A stretch of DNA of 64,000 nt from UBA1206 sp050953105 (GTDB lineage Bacteria; Bacillota; Clostridia; Oscillospirales; CAG-382): positions 801,780 through 865,779 of the forward strand of contig JBMNMA010000004.1 of NCBI GenBank assembly GCA_050953105.1. The letters are read 5' to 3'. Below are positions 44,790-54,249 of the stretch, piece after piece (position 1 is the first letter of the stretch; the number at the start of each line of letters is the position of its first letter). A program made the position numbers and the translations under genes. The notes below the pieces were generated by a model. That model searched no databases and had not been told where the DNA came from. It saw only the letters and a program-made list of their open reading frames with translations.

Positions 44790-46349
44790 ATGAAAAAGGT
44801 AAGAAAGATTGAGCCAAATTCAAAAATAATTAAGCCGAAACTACGGGTTGCTGCTTATGCTCGTGTTTCGACTGATAACGATGAACAGTTAGTCAGTTTG
44901 GAGGCCCAGAAAACCCATTATGAATCATTTATAAAATCAAATCCGGATTGGGAGTTTGCCGGAATTTATTATGACGAAGGTGTCACAGGTACAAACAAGG
45001 AAAATCGCTCAGAGCTTCAACGATTAATAGAAGATTGTGAGAACAAAAGGATTGACTTTATAGTCACCAAGTCTATCAGCCGATTTGCCCGCAATACGAT
45101 AGACTGTTTGGAGCTCATTCGAAAGCTGTCAGACATTGGGGTGTTTCTCTATTTTGAGAAAGAAAACATCAATACCCAATCAATGGATGGAGAATTGATG
45201 TTGACTATTTTAAGTAGTCTAGCTGAGAACGAATCAATTTCTATCTCACAGAATAATAAGTGGTCAATCCAGCGCCGTTTCCGAAATGGAACATTTAAGC
45301 TATCATCACCACCATATGGGTATGATTATGAAGATGGCATTTTGATAGTAAATGAAGAGCAGGCTGCTGTTGTAAGACGAATATTCTCCGAAGCCTTATC
45401 CGGCAAAGGAGCACAGAAAATTGCAGATGACTTGAATGCTGACGGTATATCACCTAAAAAAGCTGCCTTATGGAATGCTTCTACTATCCTCGGCATGCTG
45501 TCAAACGAAAAATATACCGGTGATGTCATCTTGCAAAAAACATATACGGACGACCATTTCAAACGGCATCGTAACAACGGGGAAAAAGACCAGATCATGA
45601 TCCGAAGAAACCATGAAGCAATTATCAGCCATGAAGAATTTGATGCTGTGAATGAATTGCTAAGACAGCGTGGTGACGAGAAAGGCATAGAAAAAGGAAA
45701 AGGCAAATATCAAAAGCGATATCCTTTTTCCGGCAAAATCATATGTTCGGAGTGCGGAAGTCACTTCAAACGCAGAATTCATTACAATGGTGGAAGTCAA
45801 TATATTGCTTGGTGTTGTTCAAAGCACATCCATGATATTGCAAAGTGCTCAATGCGTTTTATTCGTGAGGATGATATCCATCAGGCATTTATTACGATGA
45901 TCAACAAGCTTATCTTCGGATACGAGTTTATCCTAAAGCCATTATTAAAGAGCTTGCGATCTTTGAATTATTCAGCAAACCTGACCGAAATACTGGAGCT
46001 TGAACAAAAGTTGGAGGAAAACATGGAGCGAAGCCGGGTATTGACAAACCTACTAACCAAGGGGTACCTTTCCTCCTCCCTGTTCAACGAGCAAATCAAT
46101 GAATTACGAGCAGAAGCAACTTTGCTAAAGGAGAAGAAGAAAGCACTTTCCCGCAGCGTGAATAGTGGTATGACCGCTGTATCAGAAGTTGAACAGCTCC
46201 TTAAGTGGGCTTCTAAATCAGATATGATTGAAAGCTTTGATGAAGCCATATTCAGTCGGTATGTTGAGAGCATCATTGTTTATTCGCAGGAAGAAATCGG
46301 ATTTAAGCTGAAGTGTGGGCTTACTTTAAAGGAAAGGCTGGTGAGATAG
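44790..46349 (+). CDS. Large serine recombinase, arm B first copy
   Basis: 519 residues with AAGGAGGTGAG upstream. Resolvase domain AAYARVSTDNDEQ (nucleophile Ser) and SISRFARNTIDCLELI; recombinase domain about 185-290; zinc ribbon CSECGSHFKRRIHY...CCSKHI; coiled coil EILELEQKLEENMERS. Counterpart of 16574-18136. The protein is intact and could mediate integration or excision. Confidence 0.9.
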   Translation: MKKVRKIEPNSKIIKPKLRVAAYARVSTDNDEQLVSLEAQKTHYESFIKSNPDWEFAGIYYDEGVTGTNKENRSELQRLIEDCENKRIDFIVTKSISRFARNTIDCLELIRKLSDIGVFLYFEKENINTQSMDGELMLTILSSLAENESISISQNNKWSIQRRFRNGTFKLSSPPYGYDYEDGILIVNEEQAAVVRRIFSEALSGKGAQKIADDLNADGISPKKAALWNASTILGMLSNEKYTGDVILQKTYTDDHFKRHRNNGEKDQIMIRRNHEAIISHEEFDAVNELLRQRGDEKGIEKGKGKYQKRYPFSGKIICSECGSHFKRRIHYNGGSQYIAWCCSKHIHDIAKCSMRFIREDDIHQAFITMINKLIFGYEFILKPLLKSLRSLNYSANLTEILELEQKLEENMERSRVLTNLLTKGYLSSSLFNEQINELRAEATLLKEKKKALSRSVNSGMTAVSEVEQLLKWASKSDMIESFDEAIFSRYVESIIVYSQEEIGFKLKCGLTLKERLVR

Positions 46350-46781
46350 ATGGCGCATACACCTTACGGCTATGTCATCAAAAATGGAATAGCGGTCATA
46401 GATGATAGATCGGCGAATCAGGTAAAAGAACTGTTTCATGCATATCTAACAGGTCTATCGCTGGCGGATGCCGCCAAACGAGCGGGCATAAAGCGTTGCC
46501 ATTCTTCAATTGCAAAAATGTTGACCTGCAAGCGATACCTTGGGGATGCCTTTTATCCACCGATAATTGACGAGGATACCTTCAAACAAGCTGAAGCCGA
46601 GAAGATAAAAAGAGCCCGGATGCTTGGGCGAATACGAGAGCAGGTAGAACCAAAGAATTCATTGGTGAGGATGCGTTTCTCGGCACCTTCTCCTGAAACA
46701 CTTTATGAAGATCCTTTTACCCAAGCTGAATATGCCTACAGTTTGATAGAAAGTGAGGTGATAGCGGATGGGCAATCTTAA
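46350..46781 (+). CDS. Recombinase accessory protein lacking the catalytic domain (arm B)
   Basis: 143 residues, the same length as the arm A copy. It contains the recombinase DNA-binding segment (PYGYVIKNGIAVIDDRSANQ, KMLTCKRYLGDAFYPPII) with no catalytic serine domain. It begins the base after the preceding stop and overlaps the next start. Equal length and order in both arms show it is a conserved gene. Confidence 0.8.
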   Translation: MAHTPYGYVIKNGIAVIDDRSANQVKELFHAYLTGLSLADAAKRAGIKRCHSSIAKMLTCKRYLGDAFYPPIIDEDTFKQAEAEKIKRARMLGRIREQVEPKNSLVRMRFSAPSPETLYEDPFTQAEYAYSLIESEVIADGQS

Positions 46782-48333
46782 GAATATAACAGTCATACCA
46801 GCCCGTGCTCGAATTGGAAACACGGTAAAAGCTGATGATACGCCTAAACTACGGGTTGCAGCCTACTGCCGTGTTTCAACTGACAGTGAGGAACAGGCCA
46901 CGAGTTATGAAGCCCAAGTTGAGCATTATACGAACTATATTAAAGGTAACCCCGAGTGGGAACTTGCAGGCATATATGCTGATGATGGGATAACAGGAAC
47001 CAATACCAAAAAGCGAGATGAATTTAACCGAATGATTGATGACTGCATGGAAGGCAAAATTGACATGGTTATTACCAAGTCCATCAGCCGGTTTGCTCGA
47101 AATACTCTGGACTGTTTAAAATACATCCGACAGCTGAAAGATAAGAACATCCCGGTATTCTTCGAAAAAGAGAATATAAACTCCATGGATTCAAAGGGCG
47201 AGATCATGTTGACCATTATGGCTTCCCTCGCCCAGCAAGAAAGTCAATCCTTGAGCCAGAACGTAAAGCTCGGATTCCAATTTCGATACCAGCAAGGAGA
47301 GGTGCAGGTTAATCACAATCGTTTTTTGGGATATACCAAAGATGAAAACAAGCGGCTTGTCATTGTTCCTGAAGAAGCAGAGGTTGTTAAGCGTATATAC
47401 CGGGAATACCTTGATGGAGCAAGTCTATTGCAGATTGCGCGTGGTCTTGAAGCAGATGGTATTCTAACTGCCGCAAACAAACGAAAATGGCGCCCAGAGA
47501 CACTAAAGAAGATACTGCAAAACGAAAAGTACATCGGTGATGCTCTGCTTCAAAAGACTTATACCGTAGATTTCCTCTCAAAGAAGCGTGTTGTAAACAA
47601 CGGTATTGTTCCACAGTATTACGTTGAAAACAGCCATGAACCGATTATTCCGCGTGAAATTTTCATGCAGGTACAGGAAGAAATGGTGCGTAGGGCTAAT
47701 TTGCAGGCTGGAAAGAGCGGCAAAAGACGAATCTATAGTAGTAAGTACGCTTTGTCCAGTATTGTGTATTGCGGAGAGTGCGGAGATATTTACCGCCGAG
47801 TACATTGGAACAACCGAGGATATAAGTCCATTGTTTGGAGATGTGTTAGTAGACTTGAGGAAAAAGGTTCAGACTGTACTTCCCCGACTATTAATGAGGA
47901 AACGTTACAAACAGCAGTTGTAAAAGCTATCAACGAGGTACTAGCCAGCAAGAACACTTTCCTCTCCATATTGCAGGACAATATTGCTACCGTCTTAAAT
48001 AAAGAAAATGACAAGGCTACGGATGAGATTGATAGAAAATTAGATGAACTGCAGAATGAGCTTCTTAGACTGGCAAACTCAAAGGCTGATTATAACGAAG
48101 TGGCTGATGAGATTTACCGCCTGCGAGAACTAAAGCAAAATGCGCTAGTTGAGAATGCAGAGCGTGAAGGAAAGAGACAGCGGATCGCTGAAATGACAGA
48201 CTTCTTAAGCCAGCAGTCATGCGAGCTTCAGGAATATGATGAACAACTGGTAAGGCGGCTTATTGAAAGAATTACTGTATTTGACGACAAGATGACCATT
48301 GAGGTTAAATCCAGCGTTAAGATCAATCTTTAA
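46768..48333 (+). CDS. Large serine recombinase, arm B last copy
   Basis: 521 residues. AAYCRVSTDSEEQ and SISRFARNTLDCLKYIRQL are almost the same as in the arm A distal copy, with recombinase domain, zinc ribbon (CGECGDIYRRVHW...CVSR) and coiled coil (EIDRKLDELQNELLRL). Last gene of arm B; the phage-island boundary should be close to its 3' end. Confidence 0.9.
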   Translation: MGNLKNITVIPARARIGNTVKADDTPKLRVAAYCRVSTDSEEQATSYEAQVEHYTNYIKGNPEWELAGIYADDGITGTNTKKRDEFNRMIDDCMEGKIDMVITKSISRFARNTLDCLKYIRQLKDKNIPVFFEKENINSMDSKGEIMLTIMASLAQQESQSLSQNVKLGFQFRYQQGEVQVNHNRFLGYTKDENKRLVIVPEEAEVVKRIYREYLDGASLLQIARGLEADGILTAANKRKWRPETLKKILQNEKYIGDALLQKTYTVDFLSKKRVVNNGIVPQYYVENSHEPIIPREIFMQVQEEMVRRANLQAGKSGKRRIYSSKYALSSIVYCGECGDIYRRVHWNNRGYKSIVWRCVSRLEEKGSDCTSPTINEETLQTAVVKAINEVLASKNTFLSILQDNIATVLNKENDKATDEIDRKLDELQNELLRLANSKADYNEVADEIYRLRELKQNALVENAEREGKRQRIAEMTDFLSQQSCELQEYDEQLVRRLIERITVFDDKMTIEVKSSVKINL

Positions 48334-48348
48334 ATGTAAATACATTAT

Positions 48349-48391
48349 GGCCACCGGCTGAGGATTAATACCCTACTGGTGGCTTATTTTT
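48349..48391 (+). terminator. Terminator after the arm B recombinase trio
   Basis: GCCACCGG and CTGGTGGC pair (one mismatch) across an 18-bp loop and are followed by TTATTTTTAT, about 16 bp after the recombinase stop. Confidence 0.7.
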
Positions 48392-48456
48392 ATACAGATT
48401 AGTTATACAAATATTTATACAAATGTATAGACAAATATAAAAAATAGGAATATACT
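48391..48456 (+). promoter_or_regulatory. Promoter with a TATACAAAT operator array ahead of the defence-like operon
   Basis: TAGACA (48428-48433), 17-bp spacer, TATACT (48451-48456). Just upstream are three direct repeats TATACAGAT, TATACAAAT, TATACAAAT at 48391, 48404 and 48416 (13 and 12 bp apart) and a related TATAGACAAAT at 48426 overlapping the -35. Such an array is a natural binding site for the product of the first gene, which has antitoxin-like and helix-turn-helix features. Confidence 0.55.
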
Positions 48457-48478
48457 GATTTTAGCGAGGTGGATAATA

Positions 48479-48880
48479 ATGGATATAAAAATTGATGCCT
48501 TAATTCCATTTGATACATTACAGACAGATTTGGAGAATGTATTTTCGGTTGTTGAAAAAAATGGGAAGGTAGTTCTGCTTAAGGATAATAAACCTGTTTA
48601 TATAATTTTGAAATATGATGCCTTCCAGCCTACTGTTACAAATACAATTCCAACTGAAACTGCCAGCTATACACTCCAGGAAGCCATGAAGATTGTTTTG
48701 TCAGAGGCAGAGAGTTACACTATGCATGCATCTAAACTTGCGGATGAGATATATGAACGTAGGTTGTATTTACAGAAAAACGGGAAGAAAGCACAGTATA
48801 CCCAGATTAGGGCGAGATGTGGGCATTATCCGGATATGTTTGAAGCGCTCCCAGGAAACTACATCAAACTGAAAGGATGA
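48479..48880 (+). CDS. Phd-like / helix-turn-helix regulator
   Basis: 133 residues with GAGGTGGATAAT upstream. Residues 1-55 (IPFDTLQTDLENVFSVVEKN, VVLLKDNKPVYIILKYDAF) resemble the Phd/YefM antitoxin N-terminal fold. Residues 65-133 (YTLQEAMKIVLSEAESYTMH, ASKLADEIYERRLY, QIRARCGHYPDMFEALPGNY) look like a HARE-type winged helix. Its position first in a compact operon and next to repeat operators suggests autoregulation. No toxin-like partner is adjacent. Confidence 0.6.
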   Translation: MDIKIDALIPFDTLQTDLENVFSVVEKNGKVVLLKDNKPVYIILKYDAFQPTVTNTIPTETASYTLQEAMKIVLSEAESYTMHASKLADEIYERRLYLQKNGKKAQYTQIRARCGHYPDMFEALPGNYIKLKG

Positions 48881-48886
48881 GTGAAT

Positions 48887-49096
48887 ATGGCTACATACAA
48901 AGAGATACAAGAATATGTAAAGGCCACTTTTGGATATACGCCGAAAACATGCTGGATAGCACATTCCAAAGAAGTTTATGGTCTGTCTCCGAAGGTTGCA
49001 AACAATAGAAATGACATGAATAAACGCGAGTATCCTTGCCCGGCTGAAAAGCAAGAGGATATAAGAAAGGCATTTAAGCATTTTGGGATGCTTTAA
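48887..49096 (+). CDS. Small conserved-looking protein of unknown function
   Basis: 69 residues from ATG 48887 (AAAGGATGAG upstream; a GTG at 48881 is possible). The sequence YKEIQEYVKATFGYTPKTCW followed by IAHSKEVYGL and a C-terminal KQEDIRKAFKHFGM is of a type that recurs in Firmicutes near restriction and defence genes. It is seven bases after the regulator. Function unknown. Confidence 0.6.
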   Translation: MATYKEIQEYVKATFGYTPKTCWIAHSKEVYGLSPKVANNRNDMNKREYPCPAEKQEDIRKAFKHFGML

Positions 49097-49164
49097 TTGC
49101 ACAGTTAATAGTACAAGCTTGTATGGTAAAGTTTACCTAATATTAAGATGAATGGAGAACAGTT

Positions 49165-51720
49165 ATGAGCGATTTACAGTCACTTTCGGAATTGTATCAA
49201 AATAAATTGTTTCGTATCCCAGATTACCAAAGAGGATATGCCTGGAAACAGGAGCAGCTTGTAGATTTTTGGGATGATATCTTGAATCTTCAGGAAGATA
49301 GGTATCATTATACTGGTTTATTATCATTAAAAGCTGTTGCGAAGGCCGAATCAAAGGGTTGGAGCAACGATAAGTGGTTACTTGATTCAGGATATAAGGC
49401 CTATCATGTAGTTGATGGGCAGCAACGACTTACCACCTTTTCGATCCTAGTAAATGAGATTGTTTCTTTTGTTAAAGGTTTAGAGTGCAACGAGGGAAAG
49501 ACGGATGAGGAGATAGTCCTTTGCTATCAAACCCTTAAAGCTATCCGTTCCAAATATATATCGCAGAAACGACCCCCGCAAAACCTTATCACTACATACC
49601 TTTTTGGATATGAGGTTGACAATCCTAGCGCAGATTATCTTACATACAAAATATTTGAGGAACCGTTTAGCGGTACAGTGAATGAAACATATTATACGAA
49701 AAATCTGAAGTACGCAAAAGAATTCTTTTTGGATTGTTTGAAAAAACTGTATGCAGCTGAGGGTATAGATGGTATAGAAGCTGTTTTCCGTAAAATCACT
49801 TTACAACTGATGTTTAATATTCATGAGATTGAAGATGACTATGATGTTTTTGTAGCTTTTGAAACAATGAACAATCGTGGTAAAAAGCTTACGAATCTTG
49901 AACTTCTGAAAAACAGACTTATCTATCTGACTACACTTTATGATACTGATAAATTGGATGCGATGGATAAAGCTGAATTACGTAAGCAGATCAATGATGC
50001 CTGGAAAGAGGTGTATTATCAATTAGGCAGAAATCAGAATTCACCGCTATCAGATGATGAGTTCTTAAGGGCGCATTGGATTATGTATTTCCAATACTCC
50101 CGTAAAAAAGGCGATGACTATATCAAGTTTCTTCTTAATAAGTTTTCAGCTAAAAACATCTTTGATAAGCAGATAGTTGCCATCGAAGAAGAAGTGGCAG
50201 AAACTGTTGAGACGGACATTGAAGAAGACGATGATGTGCCACAGCCTACAGAGCCAGAAGCAGAAACAGTAACGACTATCAGTAAATTAGAGCCTGGAGA
50301 AATAGCAGCCTACGTTAATAGCCTAAAAAGCGTTGCAAAATACTGGTTCTATACTTTTTTTCCTGAATTTAGTGATTTAACTCACGAAGAAAAAGTTTGG
50401 ATTGAACGCCTTAATCGTATAGGTATAGGTTATTTTAGACCACTTGTCGCAGCATCATTAACTCCGGACGCAAATGCCACCCCAGAAGAACGTGTTGAGT
50501 TTTTCCGTGCTGCGGAGCGTTTTATTTTCTTATCATTTAGAATGGCAGCATTCCAGTCTAGTTATAAAAGTAGCGATTATTACCGCAAGACACGCGATGT
50601 ATATACAGGTGAACTTTCTTTAAGCGAAGTTACTAAATCGTTAATGGAAACTGCAACTAGTGATATGGATTATGCGATTAAGAACTTTATGACCCGGATC
50701 GATAAACGCTTTTCAAATGGCGATGGTTTTTATGGTTGGCGCGATCTTCGTTATTTGCTTTTTGAATATGAATATGAAAAGGCAGAAGAAACAGGAATAG
50801 AAAAGCTGGGATGGGCTCCATTTACAAAAGTAGAAAAAGATAAAGTATCGATTGAGCATATCCTCCCCCAGACACCAACTAAATGGTACTGGAAAAATCA
50901 GTTCCGTAAGTACACAGAAGATGAGATAAAGATACTTTCTGGTTCGCTTGGCAATTTATTACCGTTGTCTCAGAGTGTAAACTCTGCATTGCAGAATGAT
51001 AGTTTCTCAGATAAAAAATCATCAAACAGCATTGGTAGACGTGGTTATGAGGACGGATCGCACTCCGAAATAGAAGTGTCTCGAGAAGCCGATTGGGATG
51101 CAGAGCGCATATTAAAACGTGGTATTAAGCTTCTAAAATTTGTCGAAACCCGTTGGAACATCCAATTTAAAGATGAAACACAGATGCTTGATCTGCTTCA
51201 TATATCCTTTGTAAATGATGGCCGTGCTGATGTGCCCGAAATACCAGAGCCAGAATTTGAAGAAACAACCGACCAGCCTTCAGAAACAACAAGAGTACTT
51301 TCTGAACGGCATCTATTGCGAATGGATTTTTGGACTAATTTTGTACAGTACTGTCGCAATAATGGGCGTGGAGAGGACATTGCATCTCGAAAACCATCAT
51401 ATGACGACTGGTACGATGTTTCGGTTAGCAATCCAAACTATCACATTTTCTTTCAGCTTGTTAGAAAGAAAATATTGCGTATTGGTATTTATGTGTATCG
51501 CCCAGAGTATTTTTCTAAGCTTGAATCTAAAAAGACTGAAATTGAAAGCGTATTTGGTGCTCCCCTAGAGTGGTATACAAGTCGGGAAAAAAGTGTAGCA
51601 AAGAGGATTCTTTACTCTGAAGAAAAAGATATTCATAATCCTGAACTGTATCAGCAGCATTTTGAATGGCTCATCAATCACTTTGATAAGCTTAAAAGTG
51701 CTCTTGATGCAATCGTTTAA
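49165..51720 (+). CDS. DUF262-DUF1524 nuclease (GmrSD-like, type IV restriction family)
   Basis: 851 residues. N-terminal DUF262 (ParB-like NTPase) with FRIPDYQRGYAWKQEQLVDF and the VDGQQRLTTF motif at residues 82-91; a helical middle; DUF1524 HNH nuclease with SIEHILPQTPTKWYW at about 562-575 (H565) and GSLGNLLPLSQSVNSA; a C-terminal domain like DUF4268 (FWTNFVQYCRNN, IFFQLVRKKILRIGIYVYRP). In GmrSD the two halves recognise and cut modified (glucosylated hydroxymethyl-cytosine) DNA using nucleotide. Fusion in one chain is known. The core of the candidate defence operon. Confidence 0.85.
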   Translation: MSDLQSLSELYQNKLFRIPDYQRGYAWKQEQLVDFWDDILNLQEDRYHYTGLLSLKAVAKAESKGWSNDKWLLDSGYKAYHVVDGQQRLTTFSILVNEIVSFVKGLECNEGKTDEEIVLCYQTLKAIRSKYISQKRPPQNLITTYLFGYEVDNPSADYLTYKIFEEPFSGTVNETYYTKNLKYAKEFFLDCLKKLYAAEGIDGIEAVFRKITLQLMFNIHEIEDDYDVFVAFETMNNRGKKLTNLELLKNRLIYLTTLYDTDKLDAMDKAELRKQINDAWKEVYYQLGRNQNSPLSDDEFLRAHWIMYFQYSRKKGDDYIKFLLNKFSAKNIFDKQIVAIEEEVAETVETDIEEDDDVPQPTEPEAETVTTISKLEPGEIAAYVNSLKSVAKYWFYTFFPEFSDLTHEEKVWIERLNRIGIGYFRPLVAASLTPDANATPEERVEFFRAAERFIFLSFRMAAFQSSYKSSDYYRKTRDVYTGELSLSEVTKSLMETATSDMDYAIKNFMTRIDKRFSNGDGFYGWRDLRYLLFEYEYEKAEETGIEKLGWAPFTKVEKDKVSIEHILPQTPTKWYWKNQFRKYTEDEIKILSGSLGNLLPLSQSVNSALQNDSFSDKKSSNSIGRRGYEDGSHSEIEVSREADWDAERILKRGIKLLKFVETRWNIQFKDETQMLDLLHISFVNDGRADVPEIPEPEFEETTDQPSETTRVLSERHLLRMDFWTNFVQYCRNNGRGEDIASRKPSYDDWYDVSVSNPNYHIFFQLVRKKILRIGIYVYRPEYFSKLESKKTEIESVFGAPLEWYTSREKSVAKRILYSEEKDIHNPELYQQHFEWLINHFDKLKSALDAIV

Positions 51721-51739
51721 TGAAGGGAGGGAAAACTGA

Positions 51740-53374
51740 TTGATTGGTGCAATTATTGGGGATGTAGTTGGCTCTCGATTTGAGTTTAATAATCATAGAG
51801 ATAAAGACTTCGAACTATTTACAGAAGACTGCCAGGTTACAGATGACAGTATTATGACTCTTGCAGTTGCAAAAGCAATTATGGAAGCAGAGAAAATAAT
51901 CAAACCTTCAGTTGGCGGTTATGATTTTGATAGCGACTATTACTCGCTGATTGAAAAAATGACTATTAAATATATGCAGGAAATTGGGAGTAAATATCCC
52001 AATTGTGGTTACGGTGGGATGTTTTCAAAATGGGTTTTTAGTGATGATCCTCAACCCTACAACAGCTTTGGAAATGGTGCGGCTATGCGGATAAGTCCGG
52101 TAGGTTTTGCAGCAAGGACAGAAAGCGAAGCTTGTAGGCTCTCTGAAGTTGTAACTGGAGTGACACATGATCATGAAGAGGGCATAAAGGGCGCAGAAGC
52201 TACTGCGGTAGCAATTTACATGGCACGTCGTGGATTTACCAAAGGTGAAATCCGAGATAAAATTGAGCGCAATTATTATGCGTTGGATTTCAGAATAGAA
52301 AATATCAGGGGCACTTACAAATTTAACGAGACTTGCCAAGATACCGTACCACAAGCGATTCAGGCTTTTTTAGAATCAACTTCTTTTGAAGATGCTATAC
52401 GAACAGCTATTTCCCTTGGTGGCGATAGTGACACACTGGCTGCCATAACAGGCTCTATTGCAGAAGCTTATTATGGAGTGCCCGAGGAGATCAAAGACAA
52501 AGCACTTAATTATCTTGATAGTGATTTGCGGGCTATTTATGATGAGTGGAGTGAGTTTATTGGAAATGAAGGTACGATAAACAAGCTTAAATTGCTTACA
52601 AAATACATTGGTAAAATCTCAGAAGCCGAGTCTTATGGTGAATGGTTTATTGATAAAGAAAATGATGGTACACCTGATCATCCAATCCAAATGCCGTTTG
52701 TTAATTTTGACGATATTGTTAATTTGTTTGTTGATGATTTTTACCAGTTCTCAGAGGGGCATCCAGAATATCAGCTTACAGAATATGGTTCGATTCTTGA
52801 AAAAAACGGTCTTAAATGGGATGATGTGTCGATGCGAAATGCGGATGTCGATGCTTTGGATGAACAATGTTTACTTGCGCTTATTATGGGTGCAATCCGT
52901 GCAGAAAGATTCTGTGACGGAGCACTATTGAGCTTTTTCAAAGATGGCTATATGTTGAAATGGCTTAAGAGACTAAAGGCTTTAGATAGCAGCAATGTTT
53001 CAATACCGATTGAGGAAATTTATTTTGAAATTGGTGGCTATGGTGGCTATGATACGTATCGAATTACCGTCAATAATAATTCTGCTACACTTATAACGAC
53101 ACTGTGGTGCGAAGAGCCGATTGAAAAACAATATTCGCCAGAAGAAACAAGAATGCTCCTTAATGCCTTTGAGGACCTTCATGTTGGCTACTGGAATAGT
53201 GAGTATATAGATCCCTGTGTTTGTGATGGAACGCAATGGGAGCTGGCAGTTAAATATAAGGGGCAGCGAGGTACTGTATGGGTTGGCAGCAATGCTTATC
53301 CAGGTAACTGGGATGACCTCTTGTCCATTTTCGGAATCGATTATGAAGATGATGAAGATGATGAAGATGCTTAG
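51740..53374 (+). CDS. ADP-ribosylglycohydrolase fused to a DUF6508-like C-terminal region
   Basis: 544 residues from a TTG start behind GAAGGGAGGG. Residues 1-275 are a DraG/ARH-type domain: GAIIGDVVGSRFEF, VTDDSIMTLAVAKAI (first metal site, T-D-D-S), GNGAAMRISPVGF and LGGDSDTLAAITGSIAEAYY (second metal site). It removes ADP-ribose from modified substrates. Residues about 310-430 (FVNFDDIVNLFVDDFYQF, GAIRAERFCDGALLSFFKDG) look like DUF6508, followed by a beta-rich domain and an acidic tail. 19 bp after the nuclease gene, so surely co-expressed. Whether it reverses a modification of host, phage or partner proteins is unknown. Confidence 0.8.
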   Translation: MIGAIIGDVVGSRFEFNNHRDKDFELFTEDCQVTDDSIMTLAVAKAIMEAEKIIKPSVGGYDFDSDYYSLIEKMTIKYMQEIGSKYPNCGYGGMFSKWVFSDDPQPYNSFGNGAAMRISPVGFAARTESEACRLSEVVTGVTHDHEEGIKGAEATAVAIYMARRGFTKGEIRDKIERNYYALDFRIENIRGTYKFNETCQDTVPQAIQAFLESTSFEDAIRTAISLGGDSDTLAAITGSIAEAYYGVPEEIKDKALNYLDSDLRAIYDEWSEFIGNEGTINKLKLLTKYIGKISEAESYGEWFIDKENDGTPDHPIQMPFVNFDDIVNLFVDDFYQFSEGHPEYQLTEYGSILEKNGLKWDDVSMRNADVDALDEQCLLALIMGAIRAERFCDGALLSFFKDGYMLKWLKRLKALDSSNVSIPIEEIYFEIGGYGGYDTYRITVNNNSATLITTLWCEEPIEKQYSPEETRMLLNAFEDLHVGYWNSEYIDPCVCDGTQWELAVKYKGQRGTVWVGSNAYPGNWDDLLSIFGIDYEDDEDDEDA

Positions 53375-53405
53375 GCACATGATAAAAAGAATCTTGAGGT
53401 GTTAA

Positions 53406-54242
53406 ATGCTTAGTATTGAGGAATACATTGCCCGCAGAAAAAAAGAAGATAAGCTTAATGAATTTGACATTGATGCACGTACTCAAAATATCAAGCTCTG
53501 TGTGGATTATGTATTTGAGTACTTTAACAATTATCTAAATATTACGGAAGCTGAAGAAAAAACAGTACTGCATAATGAAAAGCTGGAGAAATATCGCAAG
53601 CAGCTTAGGGAGTATGAGCCTGAAGTTAGAGAATGGATTGTTGGTATATATAATGAGTATGGGAAGCAAATGCACAGGTACATTGGAAATATTTTAAAGG
53701 AGAATGAGTTTTTCTTTTTGTATAATACTGACAGCGAATTTAGAAATGCTTCATATGATTGTTACTCACGGCTCATTAAAAGGTTACCGTTTCTAAAGGA
53801 TCAGACAGAAATGCTTTTTCTTTTTATAAAAGACTATCATAAGGTAGAGAGCGAGCAAAGGTTTAATTTCGGGATACCGTCAATATCGGAAGAAATAACT
53901 GATTGGATCGATAAAACCTGGGGTAAACATCAGGTTAATCTTCTTGCCTTTGCTTATGATTGGATAAATAGTTTTTACGAAAATGAGGATATTTGGCCAT
54001 CAACACATAGAAAGAAAAGCCAATATACTTGGAGAAAGTACGATTACGATTATAAACAAAAAAGTAATCTCTTTAATCTTGATTCACTGTACAGAAAGAT
54101 GCCGAAAAAATCCTTTATAAAAGGAAGAAAGCAGGAATTCGAGATTTTATTTATGTACTATTGGCTTCATGATATGGAAGGCGATAATGATTATTGGCAG
54201 GAGTATTTAGAGTCAGTGTTGCCAGCCTTAAAAAAGGAATAG
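53406..54242 (+). CDS. Unknown charged helical protein of the defence-like operon
   Basis: 278 residues. Mostly helical and rich in Lys, Glu, Tyr and Phe (IEEYIARRKKEDKLNEFDID, LNITEAEEKTVLHNEKLEKY, QVNLLAFAYDWINSFYENED). No signal peptide, membrane segment or catalytic motif that I recognise. It begins 31 bp after the ADP-ribosylglycohydrolase and ends seven bases before the HEPN-like gene, so it is part of the same transcript. Candidate adaptor or immunity-type protein by position only. Confidence 0.6.
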   Translation: MLSIEEYIARRKKEDKLNEFDIDARTQNIKLCVDYVFEYFNNYLNITEAEEKTVLHNEKLEKYRKQLREYEPEVREWIVGIYNEYGKQMHRYIGNILKENEFFFLYNTDSEFRNASYDCYSRLIKRLPFLKDQTEMLFLFIKDYHKVESEQRFNFGIPSISEEITDWIDKTWGKHQVNLLAFAYDWINSFYENEDIWPSTHRKKSQYTWRKYDYDYKQKSNLFNLDSLYRKMPKKSFIKGRKQEFEILFMYYWLHDMEGDNDYWQEYLESVLPALKKE

Positions 54243-54249
54243 AAGAGTT

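Noticed and set aside
14587..48333. Tailocin (phage-tail-like bacteriocin) locus
   Set aside because: No sheath, tube or baseplate wedge genes of contractile type; the genes are siphophage tail, lysis and integration genes and the head-proximal tail genes are absent.
48479..49096. Classical toxin-antitoxin pair (Phd-like plus 69-residue gene)
   Set aside because: The second protein has no toxin features (no Doc, RelE, PIN or membrane toxin signature); the pair is better read as regulator and small protein of the downstream operon.
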